NCBI GenBank assembly: GCA_036378735.1
Contig: DASUVX010000092.1
Coordinates: forward strand, 1-44,526
Reading direction: 5' to 3'
DNA: 44,526 bases
From: GCA-003244245 sp036378735
GTDB taxonomy: Bacteria; Actinomycetota; Actinomycetes; Mycobacteriales; Pseudonocardiaceae
In this document: in pieces, positions 22,532 through 30,965 of the stretch
Layout of the letters: each line of letters begins with the position of its first letter
Numbering within the stretch: the first letter of the stretch is position 1
Translations under genes and position numbers: made by a program
The notes under the pieces: model-generated
What the model saw: the letters and a program-made list of their open reading frames with translations, nothing else
The model's database searches: none
What the model was told of the DNA's origin: nothing

Positions 22532-23677
22532 ATGGCCGAGGGGGTTTCCGTCGTCGATACCGCAGCTCGGCCGTTTGAATTGTGGATGACCTCGAACCTC
22601 TCGCTCGCGCTGGCGTTCAACTGCTTACTCCCGGTGCTGCTGCCGTCCTACGTGCTCTCCACCGGCGGCAGCGCCACCGATGTCTGGGTGGCGATGGGGA
22701 TGGCGGGGCTGTTCGCGCTGCTGGGTCCCTGGATCGGTCGGCTCGCAGGCCGGCGCCGGGCGCACCGATCGGCGCAGGTAGCGGGCATGCTGGGGATGGC
22801 TGCGGGGTTGGTGATGCTGGCGCTGTCGCCGGGCGACTCGCTGTCGATCGTGCTGGCTATCGCCGTGATGGGCATCGGTGCCGCGGCGGTGACGGTCGCC
22901 GCTCCCACCTTCGTCTTGGGTACCGATCTGCCCGCCGGGATCCAGTCTCGGCAATTGACCTGGCTGCAGCTCAACTTGGATCTGGGCAAAATTGTAGGCG
23001 GTTTGCTACTGGGCGTGATGGCGACGCAGAGAATGGGATTACACACCCAGTTCGCGATTGGCGGACTCGTTATCGGTGTGCTAGGCGTACTGGTGTGGGC
23101 GGCGAGTCGTTATGCGGCCGAGCGAATACACAAACCGGAGATTGATCTCACCGCGGCGCTCGGGCCATCCGACACTGCCGTGCCGTGGCGGACGTTGCTG
23201 CTGTCGCTGTTCGGCGTCCCGGTGATCGCCCAGTTGTTGGGCAGCGTGACCGTAATGGAGATCCAGGTTTCCACGATGCTGGCCGTGTCCGGCGCGGTCG
23301 GCATCGGCCTGTACTTCCTCGCCGGTCACTGGATGGCCCGATCCGGTCCCGGTTTGGTCTGGGCGATCGGTCATACCCTGCGCGGAGCAGGCGGTGCCGT
23401 CCTCGGTGCCCTAGGCCTGGTACGCGGCTCGCCCTACCTCGTCGTGCTGGCCGCATTCCTGGTTTTGGAGTCGGCTCCCGCCATTGCCTGGATCATGCAG
23501 GCCCGCTCAGCCACCCGATCTCGCCGCGGGAGCAGCGCAGGAGCTGCGGTGACAACGAAGACTTGCCGGCACAGCGTTGCGGTCGGGCGACCGGACCCGC
23601 GAACGAGCCGCCACGTCGAGCCCGGCGGCGTGCTGGTTTCCCCATCGCCGGGCTTAGCGGTGTCCCGATCGACTTAG
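22532..23677 (+). CDS. MFS-like transporter with a probably frameshifted C-terminus
   Basis: Roughly the first 330 codons encode about ten membrane helices, with a QSRQLTWLQLNLDLGK loop in the middle; the last clear helix is YLVVLAAFLVLESAPAIAWIM. After QARSATR (nt about 23518) the frame becomes Arg/Ser-rich with no helix. An adjacent frame reads ISPREQ immediately at that point and further on AGFPIAGLSGVPIDLACGG, which looks like transporter sequence. Helices 11–12 thus appear to be split over frames by small indels. The transported compound is unknown; the divergent matB suggests a dicarboxylate or malonate-like compound. ATG 22532 fits the first helix. Confidence 0.75.
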   Translation: MAEGVSVVDTAARPFELWMTSNLSLALAFNCLLPVLLPSYVLSTGGSATDVWVAMGMAGLFALLGPWIGRLAGRRRAHRSAQVAGMLGMAAGLVMLALSPGDSLSIVLAIAVMGIGAAAVTVAAPTFVLGTDLPAGIQSRQLTWLQLNLDLGKIVGGLLLGVMATQRMGLHTQFAIGGLVIGVLGVLVWAASRYAAERIHKPEIDLTAALGPSDTAVPWRTLLLSLFGVPVIAQLLGSVTVMEIQVSTMLAVSGAVGIGLYFLAGHWMARSGPGLVWAIGHTLRGAGGAVLGALGLVRGSPYLVVLAAFLVLESAPAIAWIMQARSATRSRRGSSAGAAVTTKTCRHSVAVGRPDPRTSRHVEPGGVLVSPSPGLAVSRST

Positions 23678-23724
23678 CCTGCGGCGGTCTCATCGTCGGC
23701 GGAGACGATGGCCCCAAGAAGCGG

Positions 23725-24201
23725 TCAGGTTCGGGTGAGGGCACGGATCTGGGCCGCGGCATCCGGCCAGCCGGCGATCAGCTCGGCGCGCCGGCCGAGA
23801 CGCAGCGCTGACCACTCGAACGGCGGGGCCATGGTGGTACCAGCCAGCGTCCACTCGCCCAGTGTGCTGGAGCCCTGCCACACCCCCGCGGGAACGACGA
23901 ACTGCGGTGTCGCGCCGCTGGCAAAGTCTGGTCCGAGTATCGGCTGCTCGATCCGGCCGCCCGGGTGCAGTAGCAGCAGCTGCAGCGGCGATCCGGCGTA
24001 CCAGTGATAGAGCTCCACGCCGTCAAGCGCGTGCAGCGCAGAGAAGTCCGGGGCGAGCAACATGAAATAGATCACCGAGCTGTGCGCGTCGGCGTAGGTG
24101 CGGCGAAACAAACCGCCTTCCCCGGGCAGCGGCTCCAGCCTGAGCCGCCGCGCGATCTGCTCCCCCTGGCTGCGGCTATTCATGGCCGGCGACGCGGGCA
24201 T
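23725..24201 (-). CDS. Cupin_5 / DUF985 family protein
   Basis: About 158 residues. DUF985 motifs: SSVIYFMLLAPDFSALHAL, DGVELYHWYAGSPLQLLLL, QFVVPAGVWQGS, WTLAGTTMAPPFEW. Members form a cupin barrel; the His, Glu and Gln in these motifs are likely metal or ligand contacts. The biochemical role is unknown, though some homologues sit with sugar or secondary metabolism genes. ATG 24201 shares bases with the stop of the upstream aminotransferase fragment (TGATG), so it was probably the second gene of an operon. Confidence 0.88.
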   Translation of the reverse strand: MPASPAMNSRSQGEQIARRLRLEPLPGEGGLFRRTYADAHSSVIYFMLLAPDFSALHALDGVELYHWYAGSPLQLLLLHPGGRIEQPILGPDFASGATPQFVVPAGVWQGSSTLGEWTLAGTTMAPPFEWSALRLGRRAELIAGWPDAAAQIRALTRT

Positions 24202-24401
24202 CACTTGCGCACGATCGACCGGGCTTGCTCGATCGCGCGCGCAAAGATCGGAAGCGACCGTTCCGCTACCTCATCAGGCGCCGTCAGCGAGATGCGGAAG
24301 CAGCCCGCCATCTCGACGACATGACCTGGGTCGAAGAAGGGCCGCAGGAGCCGCTGCACCACCTCCGCTTGCTTAGCAATCACCTGCGCCATATCGATCA
24401 T
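24201..24401 (-). pseudogene. C-terminal stump of a fold type I aminotransferase
   Basis: The last 50 or so residues (PGHVVEMAGCFRISLTAPDE, then VAERSLPIFARAIEQA) resemble the C-terminal end of class I aminotransferases, where the FRISLTA strand carries the substrate-binding Arg. There is no PLP lysine motif, and the remaining 300 residues of the enzyme are not found upstream in any frame. The few codons before MIDMAQ are not protein-like. I read it as what is left after a deletion; a new small protein using this segment is possible but less likely. Confidence 0.6.
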
Positions 24402-24777
24402 CCCTTCGATGCCTGCGCGGCACTGTCTACAGCTCGCGTCTCTCAAGCAGACGGTCCAAACAGGTGCCCTGGCGCGCGGCGCAGGGAATGCAGCCGCGGT
24501 ACACCCGCCATCGATCCGATACACCCGGCGGCCGCACCGAGAACACGACCGCGGCTACCCCGCCGACCACCGGCAGAAACCTACCGGGAGCTTCGTCACG
24601 GTGCCCCGCGGCCGTCAGGAACCGGGCGTCAGGTCTCACCCGAATGGCAGGTATCAAAGGGCAACCAACCAACGCTCTGTTTCTCTGCGAGCCAGCCGGG
24701 CCGTAGGCGCAAGCCACGATCCGTGCAAGGAAAGGGTTCGCTGCAAGTTCAATATTTAAACGCAGGAAGGCGAGTCC
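24402..24777. other. Spacer between aminotransferase stump and GH13 gene
   Basis: No convincing gene on either strand; several overlapping open frames have poor composition. A ribosome site (AGGAAGGCGAG) for the GH13 gene is at the right-hand end, preceded by an A/T-rich patch (CAATATTTAAAC) that may belong to its promoter or leader. Confidence 0.5.
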
Positions 24778-26697
24778 ATGGCAGTTGACCTGAGCAGGCT
24801 GGGTGCTTTCGCGTCCGATCCGACCGGCACCGGTGTTCCCGTCGAGTTCCGCCTTTTCTTACCAGATCTGCCCGACGGTTTCGCAGTGGACGTGCTGATC
24901 ATCCACTACGAGGACAGGTTCGTGGAAGGCGTGCCGGCTAACGTGTACCCTTTGGCCCGTGGAAATGACGGCATTTGGACCGCCAACCTCACTATTACCC
25001 TGCAGGAAAGAACGCATTTCGGACGCAGCGGCCGATACCTGTATCGCTACCGGCTCCGGCAGGGCGCTAGGACGGTCACCGAGTGGTTCACCGATCCATT
25101 CGCATATGTCACCGACGACGTGGGCGCCCTCGCGGCCTTCGATACGCCCGAGAGTATGTCTGTGTACGAGTGGCATGATGACGCGTGGAAAGTTCCGGAG
25201 CTGGATCAGCTGGTCATCTACGAGCTGCAGGTAGCGGAGTTCAACGCAACCTTCGACGGTGTAATCGACCGCCTACCACACCTTGCCAGTCTCGGTGTGA
25301 ACTGCATCGAGTTGCTGCCGGTAACGAGCCTGCAGCTCGACTTCGACTGGGGTTACGGTCCATTGCACTACTTCGCGCCCAACGAACGGTGGGGCGGAGC
25401 ACCCGGGCTCAAACGGCTAGTCGACGCCTGCCATGTCGCCAAAATTGCCGTCATTCTCGATGTCGTTTTCCAGCACACCGCAGAAACGTTTCCCTACTAC
25501 CTCGTCTACGTTGACGCGGGAAACGCGCGCGGCACTCCCGGGAAGCCGTCCGGACCGATGATGACCGGCAAAAAAGGTAAATTCGGGCCGCCAATCGACT
25601 ATCACAAGCCATTCTCGCTGGAGTTCACGAGCGCGGTGACCCGGTACTGGCTGGAAGAATTCCACGTCGACGGTTTCCGCTACGACGAGGCCGGCGACCT
25701 CGTGGGCGCTGACGAGGTACCCCAGACTTGGGAACCTCTCGCGACCATCCTGTCCGACGCCTACATGACCTCACTTCGGCTGCCGCGCTTCACAGATTCC
25801 GGGGAGGCTCACAGCGGCGAGTACAGCCGCATCATTCAAGTCCCCGAATACCTCGATGGCCCTGCGATATTCGACCACACATGCGCATCGGCCACCTGGC
25901 AGGACACGACCCTCTACCGAGCTGAGGACGCCGCCCGAACCGGTGGCCTGTCTTTTCCCAACGACGACTTCCCACACGCCCTCGATGCCGGCTTCAGTGG
26001 CTACCCCCGCGTCCGGCGCGCTCCTGACACAGCCGGCAATCTGGTGGAGCGGCCAGTAGCGCCGTTGCAATATGTAAATAGCCACGATCACAGCCATCTG
26101 GTGGCATTTCTCACCGGTGACCAGTTTTTAACTTTCATCGACAACGACATACACAAACCGCAGCATCATCCTTTAGCAAACCGCGATCGGTGGTACAAAC
26201 TGCAGCCGTTCGTCGTCGCCTTGTTCACGGCGTCCGGAATCCCCATGCTGTGGCAAGGGCAGGAGTTCACCGACAATTACATCATCCCCGCGGAGGGCGA
26301 CGCACGCATCCATGATCGCCGCGATGCGCACTGGGACTACTTCTATGACCCAGAGGGTCGCCCACTCGTCACGCTGCACCGCCGGCTCGCGTCGCTGCGC
26401 GCCAGCCGAGCCGCGCTACGTAGCTGGAACTGGTACTATTTCTACCTGCAGTCCCGACCGGGCGCCGGCGTTTTTGCGTACCACCGTTTCGAAGGAAACG
26501 AACACGCCATCGTCCTCCTCAACTTTTCGGATACAGAGCAATCTGTCACGGTTCCCTGCCCAGCTCCGGGCATCTACACCGAGTTGGTCGACGCGCCGTA
26601 CAGGTCCACGCCCAAGCAGGTCACTGGCACAACTGTCGACGCTGATTTGACGTTGCACGTGGCATCCAACTACGGCTACATCTACTACAGTCCCTAA
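24778..26697 (+). CDS. GH13-family alpha-glucan-active enzyme (glycosidase, branching or trehalohydrolase-like)
   Basis: 639 residues. An N-terminal beta domain (about 15–115) resembling the E-set/CBM48 of branching enzymes and trehalohydrolases is followed by the TIM barrel (from VIYELQVAEFN). The four GH13 regions are DVVFQH (I), GFRYDEA with the nucleophile Asp (II), QVPEYLD with the acid/base Glu (III) and NSHDHS with the transition-state Asp (IV). Region I carries Gln where Asn is usual. MLWQGQEF after region IV is also typical. Substrate specificity cannot be fixed; a malto-oligosaccharide or glycogen role is inferred. ATG 24778 has AGGAAGG upstream. The neighbouring genes are unrelated. 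Confidence 0.85.
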   Translation: MAVDLSRLGAFASDPTGTGVPVEFRLFLPDLPDGFAVDVLIIHYEDRFVEGVPANVYPLARGNDGIWTANLTITLQERTHFGRSGRYLYRYRLRQGARTVTEWFTDPFAYVTDDVGALAAFDTPESMSVYEWHDDAWKVPELDQLVIYELQVAEFNATFDGVIDRLPHLASLGVNCIELLPVTSLQLDFDWGYGPLHYFAPNERWGGAPGLKRLVDACHVAKIAVILDVVFQHTAETFPYYLVYVDAGNARGTPGKPSGPMMTGKKGKFGPPIDYHKPFSLEFTSAVTRYWLEEFHVDGFRYDEAGDLVGADEVPQTWEPLATILSDAYMTSLRLPRFTDSGEAHSGEYSRIIQVPEYLDGPAIFDHTCASATWQDTTLYRAEDAARTGGLSFPNDDFPHALDAGFSGYPRVRRAPDTAGNLVERPVAPLQYVNSHDHSHLVAFLTGDQFLTFIDNDIHKPQHHPLANRDRWYKLQPFVVALFTASGIPMLWQGQEFTDNYIIPAEGDARIHDRRDAHWDYFYDPEGRPLVTLHRRLASLRASRAALRSWNWYYFYLQSRPGAGVFAYHRFEGNEHAIVLLNFSDTEQSVTVPCPAPGIYTELVDAPYRSTPKQVTGTTVDADLTLHVASNYGYIYYSP

Positions 26698-26864
26698 CTG
26701 AGCTGTCGGCAAGCTGACACCTCTCATGTCATCTACCTGACGGCGGACCGCGCGATCGGTTGAGATAATCCCGCTCAGTCCAAATCTTGTCCCGGCGGGA
26801 GTGCTTCTGCCGTTGCACGTCGCGAGCGGGCTGGTCACCCGGAGCCAACTCGAGGAGGTTTGCG

Positions 26865-27491
26865 ATGAGCCTGGACACTGCGCCCACCGGGCCGGCGACG
26901 CCGCCTTCCATCGCAGCCCCGCCCGCAGCCTTCGGGCAACACCTGCCGGAAACGGTCATGATCCGCGACGCAGCCACCGAGGATTTCGACCAGGCATCGG
27001 CCGTGATGCTGGACGCATACCGAGAGTACAAACCCGATCCGCTGCCCCCCGAGTGGGCGGATACGTGGGAGGCTTACTGGCGCGAGATCGGCGCGGTCGG
27101 TTCGCGCGCGCACGAGGCGCAGCTCATCGTCGCAACCATCGGCGACCACATCGTCGGAGCGGTCACCTTCTATCCCGAGGGACCTGACTCAAGCGTCGTC
27201 GACTGGCCGCCCGAATGGGCCGTCGTCCGGCTCCTGGCCGTCTCGCCAGACCGGCGGCGCCAGGGGATCGGCCGGGCCCTCACCCAAGAGTGCGTGCGAC
27301 GGGCTCGACGGCAAGGGGCGCGAGCTGTCGGCCTCCACACGGACTCGCGCATGCCAACCGCGCAGCGGCTGTACTCGCAGCTGGGATTCCTCCGAGCGCC
27401 CCGACTCGACTACCAACCCATTCTCGACGCGGCCATCACGGTCATGGGATGGACTCAGGAGCTCGCCACCGCACCCAGCGAGCCCGACTGA
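26865..27491 (+). CDS. GNAT-family N-acetyltransferase
   Basis: 208 residues. The acetyl-CoA-binding motif A is VVRLLAVSPDRRRQGIGRAL (RRQGIG pyrophosphate loop), preceded by the GDHIVGAVTFYPEG strand pair and followed by HTDSRMPTAQRLYSQLGF (motif B). The acceptor is unknown. ATG 26865 is preferred because GAGGAGG lies six bases upstream; the frame is open a little further back but not protein-like. A Pro/Ala-rich N-terminal stretch of about 35 residues precedes the fold. Convergent with the cyclase gene. Confidence 0.9.
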   Translation: MSLDTAPTGPATPPSIAAPPAAFGQHLPETVMIRDAATEDFDQASAVMLDAYREYKPDPLPPEWADTWEAYWREIGAVGSRAHEAQLIVATIGDHIVGAVTFYPEGPDSSVVDWPPEWAVVRLLAVSPDRRRQGIGRALTQECVRRARRQGARAVGLHTDSRMPTAQRLYSQLGFLRAPRLDYQPILDAAITVMGWTQELATAPSEPD

Positions 27492-27538
27492 CCCCGTCGA
27501 TCTGCCATCGGCAACTGTCGAGTCGAGTTACGACCTGA

Positions 27539-30500
27539 TCAGGGGTGCGCCGGAGCGAGGCCGGCCTGGACCGCGACTACCTCGTCGTAGAGCTGGTTCA
27601 TGCCCAGTTCCTGGGCTGCGTGCAGGGCATCCGCGAGCAGCTTCCGGGCTCGCCGACGGTCGGAGGTGGCGCCGCGGCGAGCGAGCATGGCACCGTAGGG
27701 GCGAACGAGGTCGTAAATGATTGCTCCCTCGCGGACCGAGCCAGCGTGGGCAGCCAGCAATGTGAGTCCGACGCCGGCCATGCACAGCCAAAACGGCGGC
27801 GGGATCTGGTCTCGGACAGGCCAGATTGAGGGGAAGCTCTCTGTGACCCTCGATCGGTCCCCGGCGAGTACGGAGACGACCATGCTCATCAACCTGGCAA
27901 GTTCTGGTGGGTGTTCGCGTAGCGCGGGCGCGAAGTAGGCGGCGGCCTCCTGAGGCCGTCCTTGCAACGACCGTAACGTCACCATCTGGATGTGGTGCGA
28001 AAGCCGTACGTTGACGTCCCCGACCTGCTCTCCGAGCGCCCGCGACCGCTGCGCAAGCGCCTCGGCATCGGCGAAGGCGCCGTGCAACATCGCTTGGGTA
28101 GCGCGAAACATGAACACGTAGGCGATGAAATGCGGGTAGCCGACTCGTCGGGCCAGCGCCGCGTACAGGTCGATCTCGCGCTCGGCGCCCGGTATGTCGC
28201 CTAGCTCGAACAGGTCTGCCATCTGCCAGACGTGTCCGGCCAGCTCCAGGGCAAAGTCGCCGGCTTGCTGGGCGAGCTCGATGATCTCGGCTGATAACGC
28301 AACGCGCTCCTCGAGGTTGCCCGGCCCCCACACCGCGAGGTGACGGGCGTGCAGCGCGTAGGCCAGCGTCGGACCGTCCCGCAGCCGGCGGGCCAGGTCC
28401 ACGGATGCTCCACTCAACGAGTCCCTGCGGGCCAGCGAGTCGAACGGCGAGAGATACAGGGCGGTGGCCAGCCGGGCCAGGATCCGAACCTTGAGCACGG
28501 TCTCCTGCTCACCCAGCGCCGCCAGCGCCTCCTCGAGGACCTCGACTTTGACCGGGTCGTAACACCAGGCCTCCATGTACGCCCCGCCGTAGCCGACCTC
28601 GCCCAGCCGCAGGGCCGCCTCGGCCAACTGGTCCGGATCCTGAAACTGTCGAGCCAGGAAGGTAGCCGCCTGAAACGTCGCGCTGGCTTCGGAGACGTGC
28701 CCAGCCCACCACTGGGCATCGCCCAAAGCAAGCAGCAAATCGAAGCGCTTCAGCGCGGCGGCTGGGTCGATCGCGACCGCCCGTTCCAAGGCTGCGCGCA
28801 GGTTGGGCAGCTCGGTGGCCAGCCGCTGCAGCACCGGATCGTCTCGCCCGGCCCGCAGCACCGCCGGTTCGGCGCGCTCGGCCAACCCGACGTAGTAGGC
28901 CAGGTGCCGCTCGCCCACCGCGTCGAGTTCACCGGCTTCGGCTAGCCGCGCGGCGGCGTACTGGCGCACCGTCTCCAGCAACCCGTAGCGCAGCTCGGCC
29001 TCCTGTTCCCGGGTGGTGACCAGGGACTGGTCGACCAGCCCGGTCAACAGGTCCAGCACGGCGTAGCGATCGATACCTTCGCCGACACAGACCTGCTCTG
29101 CGGCATCCAGCATCCACCCGGCACTGAACACCGACAGCCGCCGCAAAAGCGTCCGCTCGCCCTGGCTGAGCAGTTCGTAGCTCCAGTCAAGGGAAGCCTG
29201 CAAGGTTCGGTGGCGCGGCACCGCGATGCGGCTGGCGCCGGTGAGCAGGTGAAAGCGGTCCCCCAGGCGGTGAGCGATCTGCTGTGACGACAGCAGCCGC
29301 ACCCGCGCGGCGGCCAGCTCGATGGCGAGCGGGATGCCGTCGAGCTCGTGGCAGATCTGCGCGATGGCCGGCGCGTTGGCCGCAGTGAGCAGGAAATCGG
29401 GCCGCACCTGTGTTGCCCGGTCCACAAACAGGCGCACGGCGTCGGACTGCCGCAGCGCCTCTACCGGTTCCCGGTAGGTGTCAGCGGGCAGCGACATCGA
29501 CGGCACCCGCCATGCCGTCTCCCCCGGCACGCCTAGAGGTGCGCGGCTCGTCGCCAGCACCGTCAACGACGGGCACTTGCGCAGCAGTACATCGGCAAGC
29601 TGTGCACAGGCGAGCAGCAGATGCTCACAGTTATCCAGGACGAGCAGAGCCCGGCGGGCGTGCAGGTAGGCAACCAACGTGCCCAGCGGACCGTGACCCG
29701 GCAGCTCCCGTAGCCCGATAGCGCCGATCACTGCGGCCGGCAGCAGCGCGGCATCGTCCAACCGCGCCAACTCCACCCACCACACGGCGTCAAGCCGGCC
29801 ATCCAGCGTGCCGGCCGCTGCCTGCAACGCCAGGCGGGTCTTACCGCACCCGCCAGCCCCGGTCAGCGTCAACAGCCGCACCTGCGCCAGCAGCTCACCG
29901 ACCTCCATGAGCTCCGTGGACCGGCCGACGAAACTGGTCAGCGCACTCGGCAGATTGGTGGACAAGGTGCCCAACGAACGCAGCGCCGAAAACTCCACCG
30001 GCAGGTCCGGGTGCAGCAGCCCGAACACATGCTCCGGGTGACCAAGATCTTGGAGCCGGTGCACACCCAGGTCGACCAGTTCGGCACCGTCGACAAGCCG
30101 ATCGGCCACCAGATCCCGCGTCGTCTCCGACAGCACTACCTGACCGCCGTAGGCCAGGGCGCGCAGCCGGGCACAGCGGTTGACACCCGGGCCGAAGTAA
30201 TTCACCTCGTCACGTAGCTGCGCCTGCGCAGTGTGCAACGCGATGCGTAACGTCAACGACGCACCCTGGGGCCAACGCTCGGCGGCGAAGGCGCGTTGGA
30301 TATCCAGCGCAGCGGCCAGCGCGTCCGAGGCGCACGCGAATGCCGCGACCACGCTGTCGCCCCCGCCCTGTTCCTCCGGTCGCACCCCGCCATGTAGCGT
30401 GATTACCGCGTCCAGCAACTGGTAGTGCCGGCGGATCGCAGTACCCATCGCCTCCGGGGCGGACTCCCACAGCAACGTCGAGCCCTCGACGTCGGTCAAC

Positions 30501-30643
30501 AGGAACGTCACCGTGCTGACCGGCAGGTAAGCAGCGGCCTGCCCGACACTGCTCATCTCCACTGCGGGCACTCCCCACCGCGGCGTGCCGATCCCTCCCA
30601 GCCCGGGAACTCGCGACAGTGTCCCATCGCCGACCACCGACAC
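27539..30643 (-). CDS. Class III adenylyl cyclase-like domain fused to NB-ARC/LuxR-type ATPase and helical repeats
   Basis: 1034 residues. The cyclase homology domain (about 42–215) has metal-binding Asp51 in FLLTDVEGST and Asp96 in GGGDSVVAAF, and the transition-state pair Asn155/Arg159 in GVNRCARL, so it may be active. A STAND-type ATPase follows: FVGRSTELMEVGELL, Walker A TGAGGCGKT (261–269), Walker B LLVLDNCEH and a SRAPLGVPGE sensor. The C-terminal half is alpha-helical with TPR-like spacing and no obvious DNA-binding domain. This arrangement is common among actinobacterial signalling ATPases; the ligand is unknown. Met30 (nt 30556) is an equally plausible start. Confidence 0.9.
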   Translation of the reverse strand: MSVVGDGTLSRVPGLGGIGTPRWGVPAVEMSSVGQAAAYLPVSTVTFLLTDVEGSTLLWESAPEAMGTAIRRHYQLLDAVITLHGGVRPEEQGGGDSVVAAFACASDALAAALDIQRAFAAERWPQGASLTLRIALHTAQAQLRDEVNYFGPGVNRCARLRALAYGGQVVLSETTRDLVADRLVDGAELVDLGVHRLQDLGHPEHVFGLLHPDLPVEFSALRSLGTLSTNLPSALTSFVGRSTELMEVGELLAQVRLLTLTGAGGCGKTRLALQAAAGTLDGRLDAVWWVELARLDDAALLPAAVIGAIGLRELPGHGPLGTLVAYLHARRALLVLDNCEHLLLACAQLADVLLRKCPSLTVLATSRAPLGVPGETAWRVPSMSLPADTYREPVEALRQSDAVRLFVDRATQVRPDFLLTAANAPAIAQICHELDGIPLAIELAAARVRLLSSQQIAHRLGDRFHLLTGASRIAVPRHRTLQASLDWSYELLSQGERTLLRRLSVFSAGWMLDAAEQVCVGEGIDRYAVLDLLTGLVDQSLVTTREQEAELRYGLLETVRQYAAARLAEAGELDAVGERHLAYYVGLAERAEPAVLRAGRDDPVLQRLATELPNLRAALERAVAIDPAAALKRFDLLLALGDAQWWAGHVSEASATFQAATFLARQFQDPDQLAEAALRLGEVGYGGAYMEAWCYDPVKVEVLEEALAALGEQETVLKVRILARLATALYLSPFDSLARRDSLSGASVDLARRLRDGPTLAYALHARHLAVWGPGNLEERVALSAEIIELAQQAGDFALELAGHVWQMADLFELGDIPGAEREIDLYAALARRVGYPHFIAYVFMFRATQAMLHGAFADAEALAQRSRALGEQVGDVNVRLSHHIQMVTLRSLQGRPQEAAAYFAPALREHPPELARLMSMVVSVLAGDRSRVTESFPSIWPVRDQIPPPFWLCMAGVGLTLLAAHAGSVREGAIIYDLVRPYGAMLARRGATSDRRRARKLLADALHAAQELGMNQLYDEVVAVQAGLAPAHP

Positions 30644-30965
30644 GCATGCGATTAACGCGAGGACCTCCGTGGTGAGTCGTTGCTAGGTGACCGCTACACC
30701 GTTGATCACGACGACAGCGACGGCGGACGTGTGCGGCAGCTGCCACAGCGATGTTCGGGGCGACCGGCGGCATGCACGCTCCGGACCCCGGAGTAATTAC
30801 TTTCTTCACACCGAGTGGCGTAACCTGCTTGGTGGGCGAGGGGACGGCGCCGACGTCTTACTTGGCTAACTCGGCCAGTGATGCTCCGGGCGTCCCTACG
30901 TCGGGGGACTACAAGTCGAGTCGAGCCGAGCGCGCGATCGGGGGTCGCTCGTGAAGTAGAGGGCC
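30644..30965. other. Divergent spacer upstream of cyclase and hydrogenase genes
   Basis: No credible gene. It separates the starts of the minus-strand cyclase–ATPase and the plus-strand hydrogenase subunit, so it should contain both promoters. A short perfect palindrome, AGTAATTACT (30792–30801), stands out in an A/T-rich patch and could be an operator. Confidence 0.45.
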
